Shown one piece after another: positions 44,459 through 52,830 of a stretch of DNA of 64,000 nt; within the stretch, counting starts at the first letter, position 1, and every line of letters starts with the position of its first letter. Position numbers and translations under genes: made by a program. The notes beneath the pieces are model-generated. The model did not search any database and was not told where the DNA came from. It was given only the letters and a program-made list of their open reading frames with translations. Origin of the DNA: an uncultured Bacilli bacterium (GTDB lineage: Bacteria; Bacillota_I; Bacilli_A; RF39; UBA660); NCBI GenBank assembly GCA_949451605.1, contig CASTSB010000001.1, positions 62,001-126,000 on the forward strand. Reading direction: 5' to 3'.

Positions 44459-47152
44459 ATGAAATATATGAGTCATGACGATATAAGAAATACATGGTTT
44501 AAGTTTTTTACAAAGAATGGACATAAAATTGTTGAAAGTGCATCTTTAGTACCGATTAATGATGATAGTTTGTTATGGATTAATGCTGGAGTTACTCCTT
44601 TAAAAAAATACTTTGATGGCTCTTTAGTACCAGGAAATAGAAGAATTTGTAATATTCAAAAATGTATTCGTACAAATGATATAGAAAATGTTGGTGTAAC
44701 AAAAAGACATCAAACCTTTTTTGAAATGATGGGTAATTTCTCAATTGGAGATTATTTTAAAAACGAAGCTATTGGTTTTGCTTATGAATTACTTACTTCT
44801 CCTGACTATTTCGGTATAGATAAGAACTTATTATATGTTACTATTTATACAGATGATGAAGAAGCTAAGAAGAGATGGCTAGAACTTGGAATGAGTGAGG
44901 ATCACATTATTCCTTTAGAGGAAAACTTTTGGGAAATTGGAGAAGGTCCATGTGGACCTGACTCAGAGATTTTCTTTGATAGAGGTGAAAAATATGATCC
45001 ACAAGGTGATGCCTTAGAAAAGTTTAAAAATGATGAAGAACAAGAAAGATATATAGAAATCTGGAATAATGTTTTTAGTCAATTTAATTCTAAAGAGGGA
45101 GTTAAAAGAAGTGAATATAAAGAACTTCCTAGTAAGAATATAGATACTGGAGCAGGATTAGAGAGATGGTGCTGTATTTTCCAAAACTGTGATTCTAATT
45201 TTGAAACAGATTTATTCCAACCTATTATCAAGCATATTGAGGAGCTAGCAGATGCGAAATATGTAGGTCAAAAGGAATATAAAGTAATTGCTGACCATAT
45301 AAGGGCTTTAACTTTTGCACTTGCAGATGGTGCAGTTTTTGAAAATGTTGGACGTGGATATGTTTTAAGAAGATTATTACGTAGAAGTGTAAGATTTGGT
45401 AAACAAATTGGTATGGAGACTCCTTTTATGTATAAGCTTGTTTCTGATGTTATAGAAGTTATGAAAAATGCTTATCCATATTTAACGGAAAGAAGACCAC
45501 AAATAGAAGCTATAATATTAGAAGAAGAAAAATTATTTTTGAAAACATTAGAATCAGGAGAAAGAAGATTAAAAGAATTAGTAGAAAATTCAACTGATGG
45601 AGTTATTAGTGGTGAGGATGCATTCAAATTATATGATACATATGGTTTCCCATTTGAACTTACACAAGAATATTTAGAGGAATTAGGTTATACAGTTTCT
45701 TATAAAGATTTTAATAAATATATGGAAGCACAAAGAATGCTTGCAAAGAAAAATGCTAAGATCAAAGCTAATATGGCTTCTCAAAATGAAGTATTATTAA
45801 ATTATAAAAATGAGAGTCAATTTGTATATGGCATTTATAGGTTAAAGAGTAATATTGATGCTATATTTTCTAAAGATAGTATAGTTTCATCTTGTAATCA
45901 TGATACATATATTGCACTTAAAAGAACTATTTTCTATGCGGAAAGTGGTGGCCAAGTAAGTGATACTGGTATGATTATTGGTAAAAACTTTAAAGCTCGT
46001 GTTTTAGATGTCTTTAAAGGCCCTAATGGACAAAATATTCATAAAGTTAAACTTTTAGATGGTGTAATTAAAATTGGAGATGAAGTTGAAGAAGTTTTAG
46101 ATAAAGACTCTCGTAAAAGAACTGAATGTAATCACTCAAGCGTTCATATGCTTCAATATGCCTTACAACAAGTAGTTTCTAATACTATTAAACAAGCAGG
46201 TAGTTATGTTGACAGTGACAAATTAAGATTTGATTTTACTTATAATGGAAAAATGACTGATGACAAGTTATTAGAAGTTGAAAAAGAAGTTAATAAGATG
46301 ATTAGCCATGAGACAATAGTTTCTACAGAAGTTATGCCTATTGATAAGGCTAAAAAGCTAGGTGCTATGGCATTATTTAGTGAAAAATATGGAGATATTG
46401 TAAGAGTTGTTAAAATTGGTAAGTCTATTGAACTTTGTGGAGGAACTCATACTTCTAATACAAAAGAAATTAAATCTTTAGCAATCTCTTCTTGCGAATC
46501 CAAAGGAAGTAATACTTATAGAATTGAGGCAGTTACAGGAGAAAAAATCGAATCAACATTATTAGATATTATTAAGCCTTATAATAATGAAATAGTTAAA
46601 CTTTTAATGAGAGCACGCTCAATTTTAGAAGAAGCTAGAAGTGAAGGTATAAAGCTTGAGTTTGATGTAGATATTGATAATAATAAACCTACTTCATATA
46701 AAGATATTGTATTTATAAAAAATGAACTTCAATATGTTCAACAAGAAGTTAAAGAATTAGAAAAGAAATATTTTGAGTTACGTGAAAAGAAAACGCTAGA
46801 AAATTTAGATATTTATAAAGAAAAGATGAAAGATTATAATGGAACTTTAGGAATTGTAATGAAAATTAATAATAAGGATATTAATTTGATTAAGAGTATC
46901 GCAGATAGTTTAGCTAATTCAATAGGAGAAGTTTTTGTATTCTTTGCTAATATTAAGGAAGATAATACAGTTAATTTTATAGCTAGATCTACTTGCAAGG
47001 TTAACGCTGGAATGGTTGTTAAGAGCGTAAGCGTTCAAGCAGAAGGAAATGGTGGGGGAAGCCCTACATTTGCTCAAGGTGGAGGAAAAACTACAAAAAA
47101 TATTGATAGTATTTTATCTTATGTGGAGAACACTTTAAGAGATGCAGAATAA
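44459..47152 (+). CDS. alaS: Alanyl-tRNA synthetase
   Basis: AlaS charges tRNA-Ala and hydrolyses mischarged Ser/Gly. The 897-residue protein has the class II catalytic core (DIRNTWFKFFTKNGH, MGNFSIGDYF, GAGLERW), the editing domain with the metal site HSSVH and CGGTH, and a C-terminal DHHA1-type domain ending GNGGGSPTFAQGGG. The ATG at 44459 follows GTGGAGAGTG; an earlier in-frame ATG at 44438 is inside the kinase gene. It is under the alanine T-box and overlaps holA by 11 nt. Confidence 0.97.
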   Translation: MKYMSHDDIRNTWFKFFTKNGHKIVESASLVPINDDSLLWINAGVTPLKKYFDGSLVPGNRRICNIQKCIRTNDIENVGVTKRHQTFFEMMGNFSIGDYFKNEAIGFAYELLTSPDYFGIDKNLLYVTIYTDDEEAKKRWLELGMSEDHIIPLEENFWEIGEGPCGPDSEIFFDRGEKYDPQGDALEKFKNDEEQERYIEIWNNVFSQFNSKEGVKRSEYKELPSKNIDTGAGLERWCCIFQNCDSNFETDLFQPIIKHIEELADAKYVGQKEYKVIADHIRALTFALADGAVFENVGRGYVLRRLLRRSVRFGKQIGMETPFMYKLVSDVIEVMKNAYPYLTERRPQIEAIILEEEKLFLKTLESGERRLKELVENSTDGVISGEDAFKLYDTYGFPFELTQEYLEELGYTVSYKDFNKYMEAQRMLAKKNAKIKANMASQNEVLLNYKNESQFVYGIYRLKSNIDAIFSKDSIVSSCNHDTYIALKRTIFYAESGGQVSDTGMIIGKNFKARVLDVFKGPNGQNIHKVKLLDGVIKIGDEVEEVLDKDSRKRTECNHSSVHMLQYALQQVVSNTIKQAGSYVDSDKLRFDFTYNGKMTDDKLLEVEKEVNKMISHETIVSTEVMPIDKAKKLGAMALFSEKYGDIVRVVKIGKSIELCGGTHTSNTKEIKSLAISSCESKGSNTYRIEAVTGEKIESTLLDIIKPYNNEIVKLLMRARSILEEARSEGIKLEFDVDIDNNKPTSYKDIVFIKNELQYVQQEVKELEKKYFELREKKTLENLDIYKEKMKDYNGTLGIVMKINNKDINLIKSIADSLANSIGEVFVFFANIKEDNTVNFIARSTCKVNAGMVVKSVSVQAEGNGGGSPTFAQGGGKTTKNIDSILSYVENTLRDAE

Positions 47153-48086
47153 TTATCTTTTAGAGAGTTCTTCTTCTATCTCTATTAATAAAGAAATTGA
47201 TAAAATAATTAAAGATGCTAATTTTTTAAATGCAACTAAAAGTGTATATGATCTATCTGAGGTGTTATTAGATGATGTGTTGGAAGATTTAGATACATAT
47301 AGCTTTTTATCAGATAAAAAAGTAATTATTATCAATAATTTAGATAGTATTTCAACAGAACAGTTTAAGGACTCTATTGAGCATCTATATAGGTATTTAG
47401 ATAATCCGAGTTCAGATAATTTACTTTTTATTTGTAGCAGCAAATTTAATAATACTTTAAAGTTTACTAAAGAGTTAAAGAAAAGGATGACTTTTATAGA
47501 AATAACAACTGATCCAATTAAGTTTACAAAAGAAGCTTTAAAAGATTATAAAATTGATAAGAATTTATTTAATTACATTTCCGAAAAGTGCTTGGGAGAT
47601 ATAAACAAAATAGAAAATGAATGTAATAAGTTGAAAAATTATAAGCTAGTGGAGAAAGAAATTCTTAAAAGTGATATCGATTTAGTTGTTACTGAAAGAC
47701 TAGGAGACTCAACAGATTTAACTTTTCAATTTAATAGATGTCTTGCGGAACGAAATACAAAAAAAGCTTTAGAAAAGTACTATGAGTTATTAAACTATAA
47801 TATTGAACCTTTATCTATATTAGGTTTATTGGCTTCACAAATTAGGATAATTTATCAAGTAAAAGTTTTGGAAAAAAGAAGAATGAATGCTAATGAAATA
47901 GCAACAACTTTAGGAGAAAAAAATAGTTATAGAGTAAAAAAAACAATGGAGCTTACTAGATATTATACTGAAGATGAACTTTTAAAGTTAATGATACGAC
48001 TTTCTGATATTGATTTGAAAATTAAAACAACTGATACTGATCCTAATCTATTAATTGAATTATTTATATTGGAAAATAAAATGTAG
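47142..48086 (+). CDS. holA: DNA polymerase III delta subunit
   Basis: HolA is the clamp-loader subunit that opens the beta clamp. The 314-residue protein begins NNYLLESSSSISINKEIDKI and has an AAA+-like domain (LSDKKVIIINNLDSI, DNLLFICSSKFNN) followed by the helical collar region with RCLAERNTKKALEKYYELL. Sequence conservation in this family is low, but domain layout and length fit. The start overlaps the end of alaS, so it lies in the T-box operon. Confidence 0.88.
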   Translation: MQNNYLLESSSSISINKEIDKIIKDANFLNATKSVYDLSEVLLDDVLEDLDTYSFLSDKKVIIINNLDSISTEQFKDSIEHLYRYLDNPSSDNLLFICSSKFNNTLKFTKELKKRMTFIEITTDPIKFTKEALKDYKIDKNLFNYISEKCLGDINKIENECNKLKNYKLVEKEILKSDIDLVVTERLGDSTDLTFQFNRCLAERNTKKALEKYYELLNYNIEPLSILGLLASQIRIIYQVKVLEKRRMNANEIATTLGEKNSYRVKKTMELTRYYTEDELLKLMIRLSDIDLKIKTTDTDPNLLIELFILENKM

Positions 48087-48087
48087 A

Positions 48088-48127
48088 ATAAAAAAGAGGC
48101 AACTTTGATTATTGTCTCTTTAATTTT
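48088..48127. terminator. Terminator between convergent holA and rarA
   Basis: AAAGAGGCAA (48093-48102) pairs with TTGTCTCTTT (48112-48121) with one wobble, with A and T tracts on either side. Confidence 0.75.
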
Positions 48128-49323
48128 TCTAATTTTTCATAGATTTCTTTGATTTGTTTTTCATAACCTACATCTTTAGGTTGGTAGTATTTTTTGTTTT
48201 TTAATTTATCTGGTAAATATTGTTGTTTGACAAATGCACCTTTATAGTCATGCGGATATTTATAGTCAGGAGAGTCAGGTTTGATATGGCTTGGAATCGT
48301 TCCAACATTTCCTTTTTCAATATCATCAAGTGCAGCATCAAAGGCGATATGAGCAGTATTACTTTTTGGTGATAATGCCATTTCAGCTACTATTGTACCG
48401 ATTGGAATTCTAGCTTCTGGTAGGCCAACTCTTAGAGCTGCATTTATAGCTGCATCTAATCTTGGACCTATAGCTGGATTTGCAAGTCCAATATCTTCAT
48501 AAGCAATTACTGATAATCGTCTAAAAAGTGATTCTAAATCTTCGGATGCTACTAGTCTTGCGGCATAATGTAGGGATGCATCTATGTCGCTTCCTCTAAT
48601 TGATTTTTGTAGCCCGCTTAAACAGTCATAATGACCATCTCCATCTTTATCTGAGAAGAATACCGGTTTATTATTAATTTTTCTTACTTTTTCTAAAGTT
48701 ATTTCTTTATCATCAGTAGAGTAATATGCAATTTCTAATAAATTATAAGCATATCTTAAGTCGTTTCCTGAAAGCTTAGCAATTAAAGTTATTACTTCAT
48801 CATTTATTTTAATATCTTTTAAATCAGGATGAGTTATTGCTTTTTTTAAGCCAGTGATTATGTCATCAGTTTCTAATTGTTTAAGTTCAAATAACTGACA
48901 GCGACTTCTAATTGCAGGATTAATAGCGTGATAGGGGTTAGAAGTTGTCATTCCGATTAAGGTGATTAAACCTGATTCTAATTGAGGAAGGAGGATATCT
49001 TGCTTATCTTTATTTAGTCTATGAATCTCATCCATAATTAAAACGATTCCATCATACATCTTAGCTTCTTCAATAACTATATCAAGATCGTGCTTTGTAT
49101 TAATAGTTGCGTTTAAAAAACGATAACGCATTCCTAAATCATTAATAATGGCATTTGCGATGGATGTTTTACCAATACCAGGTTTCCCGTATAAAATCAT
49201 TGAAAAAAGTTTTTTGTTTTTTACTAGGTTTGTTAATATTTGATCTTCTCCTATTAAATGTTTTTGACCTATAACATCATTTAATGTTTTAGGAGCTAGC
49301 TTTTGGGCAAGTGGTTTATTCAT
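48109..49323 (-). CDS. rarA: Replication-associated recombination protein A (RarA/MgsA)
   Basis: RarA is an AAA+ ATPase acting at stalled replication forks. The 404-residue protein has the DVIGQKHLIGEDQILTNLV start, Walker A GKPGIGKTSI, DEIHRLNKDKQD as Walker B, TTSNPYHAINPAIRSRC, and the C-terminal tetramerisation region with IAYEDIGLANP and KNKKYYQPKDVGYEKQ. The ATG at 49323 follows GAGGTGATT; the GTG three codons before is inside that site. A palindrome lies in its promoter. Confidence 0.95.
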   Translation of the reverse strand: MNKPLAQKLAPKTLNDVIGQKHLIGEDQILTNLVKNKKLFSMILYGKPGIGKTSIANAIINDLGMRYRFLNATINTKHDLDIVIEEAKMYDGIVLIMDEIHRLNKDKQDILLPQLESGLITLIGMTTSNPYHAINPAIRSRCQLFELKQLETDDIITGLKKAITHPDLKDIKINDEVITLIAKLSGNDLRYAYNLLEIAYYSTDDKEITLEKVRKINNKPVFFSDKDGDGHYDCLSGLQKSIRGSDIDASLHYAARLVASEDLESLFRRLSVIAYEDIGLANPAIGPRLDAAINAALRVGLPEARIPIGTIVAEMALSPKSNTAHIAFDAALDDIEKGNVGTIPSHIKPDSPDYKYPHDYKGAFVKQQYLPDKLKNKKYYQPKDVGYEKQIKEIYEKLEKLKRQ

Positions 49324-49355
49324 CTTAATCACCTCAGTAGTAATATTATATCATA

Positions 49356-49381
49356 TAAAACAAATATTCGATATATTTGTT
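49356..49381. promoter_or_regulatory. Inverted repeat in rarA promoter, possible operator (LexA-like)
   Basis: AACAAATAT-TCGAT-ATATTTGTT (49359-49381) is a perfect 9-bp inverted repeat just upstream of the extended -10 (TGATATAAT, minus strand) of rarA. On the minus strand it contains CGAATATTTGTTTT, which is partly like the Gram-positive LexA box CGAAC-N4-GTTCG but deviates at the symmetrical C positions. Confidence 0.35.
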
Positions 49382-49417
49382 ATAGAATATTTTATTATGT
49401 ATTGTTTTCTTTTTTTG

Positions 49418-49447
49418 TTTACATAAGTTTTGAAATACATATATAAT
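49418..49447 (+). promoter_or_regulatory. Promoter of secreted paralogue 2
   Basis: TTTACA (49418-49423), an 18-nt spacer and TATAAT (49442-49447). It lies about 22 nt before the start codon of the gene at 49470. Confidence 0.65.
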
Positions 49448-49469
49448 AGGAATATAAGGATGTGATAAT

Positions 49470-50129
49470 TTGAAAACTTTATATCAAAAGAAAATGATAT
49501 ATATTGGAATATTAGTCACAATAATGGTCGTAATAACTGTAGGGTTTGCTGCTTTTTCTAAAACATTAAATATTAAGACTTTTACATCAATTAATACAAA
49601 TCCTAATAATTTTAATTTTACTGTTTCCGGATCAAAAACTGAACTTGATTTACTAGAAGTAGAACCCCATTCAATAATCGGGAAAAATGTTACTGCAAAT
49701 ACAGCTAATATACATCAGAACAATAATACTTTTTTAATATCTAACATAAAACCTACATTCAATAAAAATACTGGTGGATATGTTGATTATATTTTCTATG
49801 TACATAATACAGGTAAAATGAATGCATATTTAAAAAAAGAAAGTTTAAGTGATTATTCAATAAGATGTACTCCTAGAGAAGGAACAACAGATAACCTTGT
49901 ACAACAAGCGTGCGAGAAACTATATGTTAATGTATATTATTCTTATCCATCTGCTTATTATTTTTTGTTTATAAATGAATTAACTAGTAAGATTAGAATA
50001 GCGCCTGAAACTTTTTTATCAATAGAAGTAAGAGTAGGAATTGATGAATCTAGTCAAAATTCTGCTTTTGCAGATGGTCCATTTGATGTGGAAGTAGATG
50101 ATATAGAGTTGACATTATTTTCAAATTAA
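49470..50129 (+). CDS. Secreted/anchored protein, paralogue 2 of a three-member family
   Basis: The 219-residue protein starts at a TTG (KTLYQKKMIYIGILVTI) after AAGGATGTGATAA. The hydrophobic segment ends GFAAFSKTLNI. The exterior domain shares with paralogues 1 and 3 the block VDYIFYVHNTGKMNAYL, the motif CTPREGTTDNLVQQACEKL and the C-terminal FADGPFDVEVDDIELT. The two conserved cysteines could form a disulfide. It has its own promoter and lies between rarA and pyrG. Function unknown; extracellular location is inferred from the N-terminal segment. Confidence 0.75.
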   Translation: MKTLYQKKMIYIGILVTIMVVITVGFAAFSKTLNIKTFTSINTNPNNFNFTVSGSKTELDLLEVEPHSIIGKNVTANTANIHQNNNTFLISNIKPTFNKNTGGYVDYIFYVHNTGKMNAYLKKESLSDYSIRCTPREGTTDNLVQQACEKLYVNVYYSYPSAYYFLFINELTSKIRIAPETFLSIEVRVGIDESSQNSAFADGPFDVEVDDIELTLFSN

Positions 50130-50181
50130 TAAAATGAATATAATGGCAAATCTAAAAATATTAAAAATAAAAATTATGATA

Positions 50182-50210
50182 TTTACTAATATTTTTGATT
50201 AGGATATAAT
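50182..50210 (+). promoter_or_regulatory. Promoter of pyrG (TTTACT-N17-TATAAT)
   Basis: TTTACT (50182-50187) and TATAAT (50205-50210) are separated by 17 nt. The expected transcription start, about 50217, lies at the 5' arm of a terminator-like hairpin. Confidence 0.65.
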
Positions 50211-50211
50211 T

Positions 50212-50246
50212 AAAAAGAGCTCGAGATTTGTTCTCGGCCTTTTTTG
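50212..50246 (+). terminator. Terminator-like hairpin in pyrG leader
   Basis: TCGAGA (50221-50226) pairs with TCTCGG (50232-50237, one wobble), with flanking AAAAAGAG/CCTTTTTT extending the stem imperfectly and a T-run following. The ribosome binding site of pyrG (GGGAGGT) comes directly after. It could be the terminator of the preceding gene or an attenuator of pyrG. Confidence 0.65.
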
Positions 50247-50264
50247 TTTATTTGGGAGGTAGTT

Positions 50265-51869
50265 ATGACAAAATATGTATTTGTAACTGGTGGAGTTGTA
50301 TCTGGACTTGGTAAGGGTATTACAGCTTCATCTATTGCACTTTTATTAAAAGCAAGAGGATATAAGGTTTTTATGCAGAAGTTCGATCCTTATATAAATG
50401 TAGACCCTGGTACAATGAATCCAATTCAACATGGTGAGGTTTTTGTTACTTATGATGGATGTGAAACTGATCTTGATTTGGGACATTATGAACGATATAT
50501 TGATGAAGAACTTAATTATACATCTAATATTACTAGTGGTAAGATTTATAAGTCTGTAATTGACAAAGAACGTCACGGTGATTATTTAGGAGCGACTGTT
50601 CAAATGGTTCCTCATATTACTAATGAAATAAAAAACAAAGTATATGAGGCTGGAAATTCTAGTGGTGCGGATATTGTTATTACTGAGATTGGTGGAACTG
50701 TTGGTGATATTGAAAGTAATAGTTTTATTGAGGCTTTGAGGCAAATTCAGTATGAAAAAGGAGTAGAAAATACTTTCTTTGTTCATTGTACTTTAATTCC
50801 TTATGTTTATGGCTCTAATGAGCTTAAAACCAAGCCAACACAAAATTCTGTTAGAGATTTAAGAAATATGGGGATAAGGCCAGATGCTTTAGTATGCAGA
50901 GTTCCATACTCGACTAATTCACATATTAAGGAAAAATTAAGTTTGTTTTGTTCTGTTCCGGTTGAAAATGTAATTGATTCAGTAGATGTTTCTAATATTT
51001 ATGAAATACCAATTAAATATTATGAACAAAAAATTGATGAGATTATTTTAAAACAATTTGGTCTAGAAATTAGAGAGGCAAAGCTTGATTACTGGAAAAA
51101 GCTAATTAAAACTGTAGATAATTTAAAAGATGAGATAGAAATTGCTTTGGTTGGAAAATATGTAGAATTACACGATGCCTATTTATCGGTAGCTGAATCA
51201 TTAAGACATGCAGGATATAAATACAATGTTAAAATTAACATTAAATGGGTTGATTCTGAAGTTTTAGAAAAGAAAGAGACTAAATTAAGTGAAGTATTTA
51301 AGAATTCAAAAGGTATTATTGTTCCTGGAGGATTTGGTTCTAGGGGAGTAGAAGGTAAAATGATGGCAATTAAGTATGCTAGAGAAAACGATGTTCCTTT
51401 TTTAGGAATATGTCTTGGAATGCAGCTTGCGGTAATTGAGTTTGCTCGTAATGTTTGTGGAATTGAAGAAGCTTCTTCTACTGAATTTGACCCTACTTGC
51501 AAGGAACCAATTATTGATTTAATGGCTGATCAAAAAAGTGTAGTTAATATGGGAGGAACACTTCGTCTTGGAAACTACGAATGTAGTTTGAAGAAAGACA
51601 CTTTAGCCTACCTTGATTATAAAAAGGAAAAGATTTTAGAGCGACACAGGCATAGATACGAATTTAATAATAAATATAAAGCTGTCTTAGAAGAGAAGGG
51701 ATTAGTTTTTTCTGGTATAAATGAAAAGGCTAATTTAGTGGAAATAATAGAATATCCTAAATTAAAACATTTTATAGCATGTCAATTTCATCCGGAATTT
51801 AAATCTCGTCCAACACGTCCACATCCGTTATTCGATTCGTTTATTAAAGCAAGTAAAGACTCAAAGTAG
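50265..51869 (+). CDS. pyrG: CTP synthase
   Basis: PyrG aminates UTP to CTP using glutamine. The 534-residue protein has the synthetase domain (KYVFVTGGVVSGLGKGI, KFDPYINVDPGTMNPIQHGEV, TEIGGTVGDIES) and the class I glutamine amidotransferase domain with the catalytic cysteine in PFLGICLGMQ and the HPEF histidine near the end. The ATG at 50265 follows GGGAGGT; the in-frame start at 50244 lies in the leader hairpin. Attenuation in the leader would match known CTP-sensing control of pyrG in Bacillota. Confidence 0.97.
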   Translation: MTKYVFVTGGVVSGLGKGITASSIALLLKARGYKVFMQKFDPYINVDPGTMNPIQHGEVFVTYDGCETDLDLGHYERYIDEELNYTSNITSGKIYKSVIDKERHGDYLGATVQMVPHITNEIKNKVYEAGNSSGADIVITEIGGTVGDIESNSFIEALRQIQYEKGVENTFFVHCTLIPYVYGSNELKTKPTQNSVRDLRNMGIRPDALVCRVPYSTNSHIKEKLSLFCSVPVENVIDSVDVSNIYEIPIKYYEQKIDEIILKQFGLEIREAKLDYWKKLIKTVDNLKDEIEIALVGKYVELHDAYLSVAESLRHAGYKYNVKINIKWVDSEVLEKKETKLSEVFKNSKGIIVPGGFGSRGVEGKMMAIKYARENDVPFLGICLGMQLAVIEFARNVCGIEEASSTEFDPTCKEPIIDLMADQKSVVNMGGTLRLGNYECSLKKDTLAYLDYKKEKILERHRHRYEFNNKYKAVLEEKGLVFSGINEKANLVEIIEYPKLKHFIACQFHPEFKSRPTRPHPLFDSFIKASKDSK

Positions 51870-51882
51870 TCTTTTCTTTTTG
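51855..51882 (+). terminator. Intrinsic terminator of pyrG
   Basis: AAAGACT (51855-51861) pairs with AGTCTTT (51868-51874), followed by T-rich DNA. The stop codon is within the hairpin. Confidence 0.8.
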
Positions 51883-51928
51883 CTAATTTTTTATAATTCT
51901 TTTATAATATTATTAGAAGGTGATAATT

Positions 51929-52825
51929 ATGCTTATCGACGAAGCAATTGATGAGTTTATAAATTATTGTTATTTTGAAAAAGGTTTAGCTTATAAAACA
52001 TTAGAATCTTATAGAAATGATCTTAATGTTTATAGAGATTTTTTAGAAAAAAAGTATATTGAAAAAGTTTCTAAAATAAGTGATGAAGATATTAAAGCGT
52101 TTTTAAAAAATAGAAATGACTGTGAAGAGACTTCTACTCTTGCACATAATTTAACAGTTATTAAAAACTTTCATTCTTATTTATATAGTCATAAGTTTGT
52201 TAAAGAAAACGTTTCAGAATTTATTGAAAGGCCAAAGTTAAAAAAATACTTACCTAAAACATTAAGTGTTGAAGATGTAGATAAATTGCTAGATATAAGT
52301 CTAAATACGCCATTTGACTACCGTAATAAGGCTATGTTAGAATTGTTATATGGAACAGGACTAAGAGTGAGTGAATTAGTTAATATAGTTCTAACAGATA
52401 TAGATTTTACTAACTGCATTATAAGAGTTACAGGGAAGGGTAGTAAGGTAAGAGAGGTGCCTATTGGAGAGTATTCAATTCATTATTTGAAACTGTATTT
52501 AAATGTTAGAAGTAGTATGTTAAAAAATGGAAATTGTGATAAACTTTTTTTGAATAATCATGGAAAGGGAATGAGTAGACAAGGATTTTTTAAAAATTTA
52601 AAAAGTATCTTAAGAGAAAAGGGCCTTAATCCTGAAGTTTCTCCACATACACTTAGACATTCTTTTGCTACTCATTTGCTTAATCGTGGCGCTGATTTAA
52701 GAAGTATTCAGGAAATGCTTGGACACTCTGATATTTCTACTACTAAGATCTATACTCGTGTAAGCGATGATAAAGTAAAACAAGATTATGAAAATTATCA
52801 TCCACGCAGTCACAAAGGAGATTGA
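51929..52825 (+). CDS. Tyrosine recombinase XerC/XerD family
   Basis: The 298-residue protein has an N-terminal SAM-like core-binding domain (FINYCYFEKGLAYKTLESY) and a catalytic domain. The active-site residues are R146 (GTGLRVSEL), H240 and R243 (PHTLRHSFATH), the GHSDIS histidine and Y275 (TKIYTRVS). Length and neighbourhood with deoB fit a chromosomal Xer recombinase (XerD-like) resolving chromosome dimers, rather than a phage integrase. The ATG at 51929 follows AGAAGGTGATAATT. It is followed 5 nt later by deoB. Confidence 0.92.
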   Translation: MLIDEAIDEFINYCYFEKGLAYKTLESYRNDLNVYRDFLEKKYIEKVSKISDEDIKAFLKNRNDCEETSTLAHNLTVIKNFHSYLYSHKFVKENVSEFIERPKLKKYLPKTLSVEDVDKLLDISLNTPFDYRNKAMLELLYGTGLRVSELVNIVLTDIDFTNCIIRVTGKGSKVREVPIGEYSIHYLKLYLNVRSSMLKNGNCDKLFLNNHGKGMSRQGFFKNLKSILREKGLNPEVSPHTLRHSFATHLLNRGADLRSIQEMLGHSDISTTKIYTRVSDDKVKQDYENYHPRSHKGD

Positions 52826-52830
52826 ATTTA

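Noticed and set aside
51929-52825. Phage or element integrase next to the accessory patch
   Set aside because: Its length, catalytic pattern and coupling to deoB fit a chromosomal Xer recombinase; no att-like repeats were found around it.
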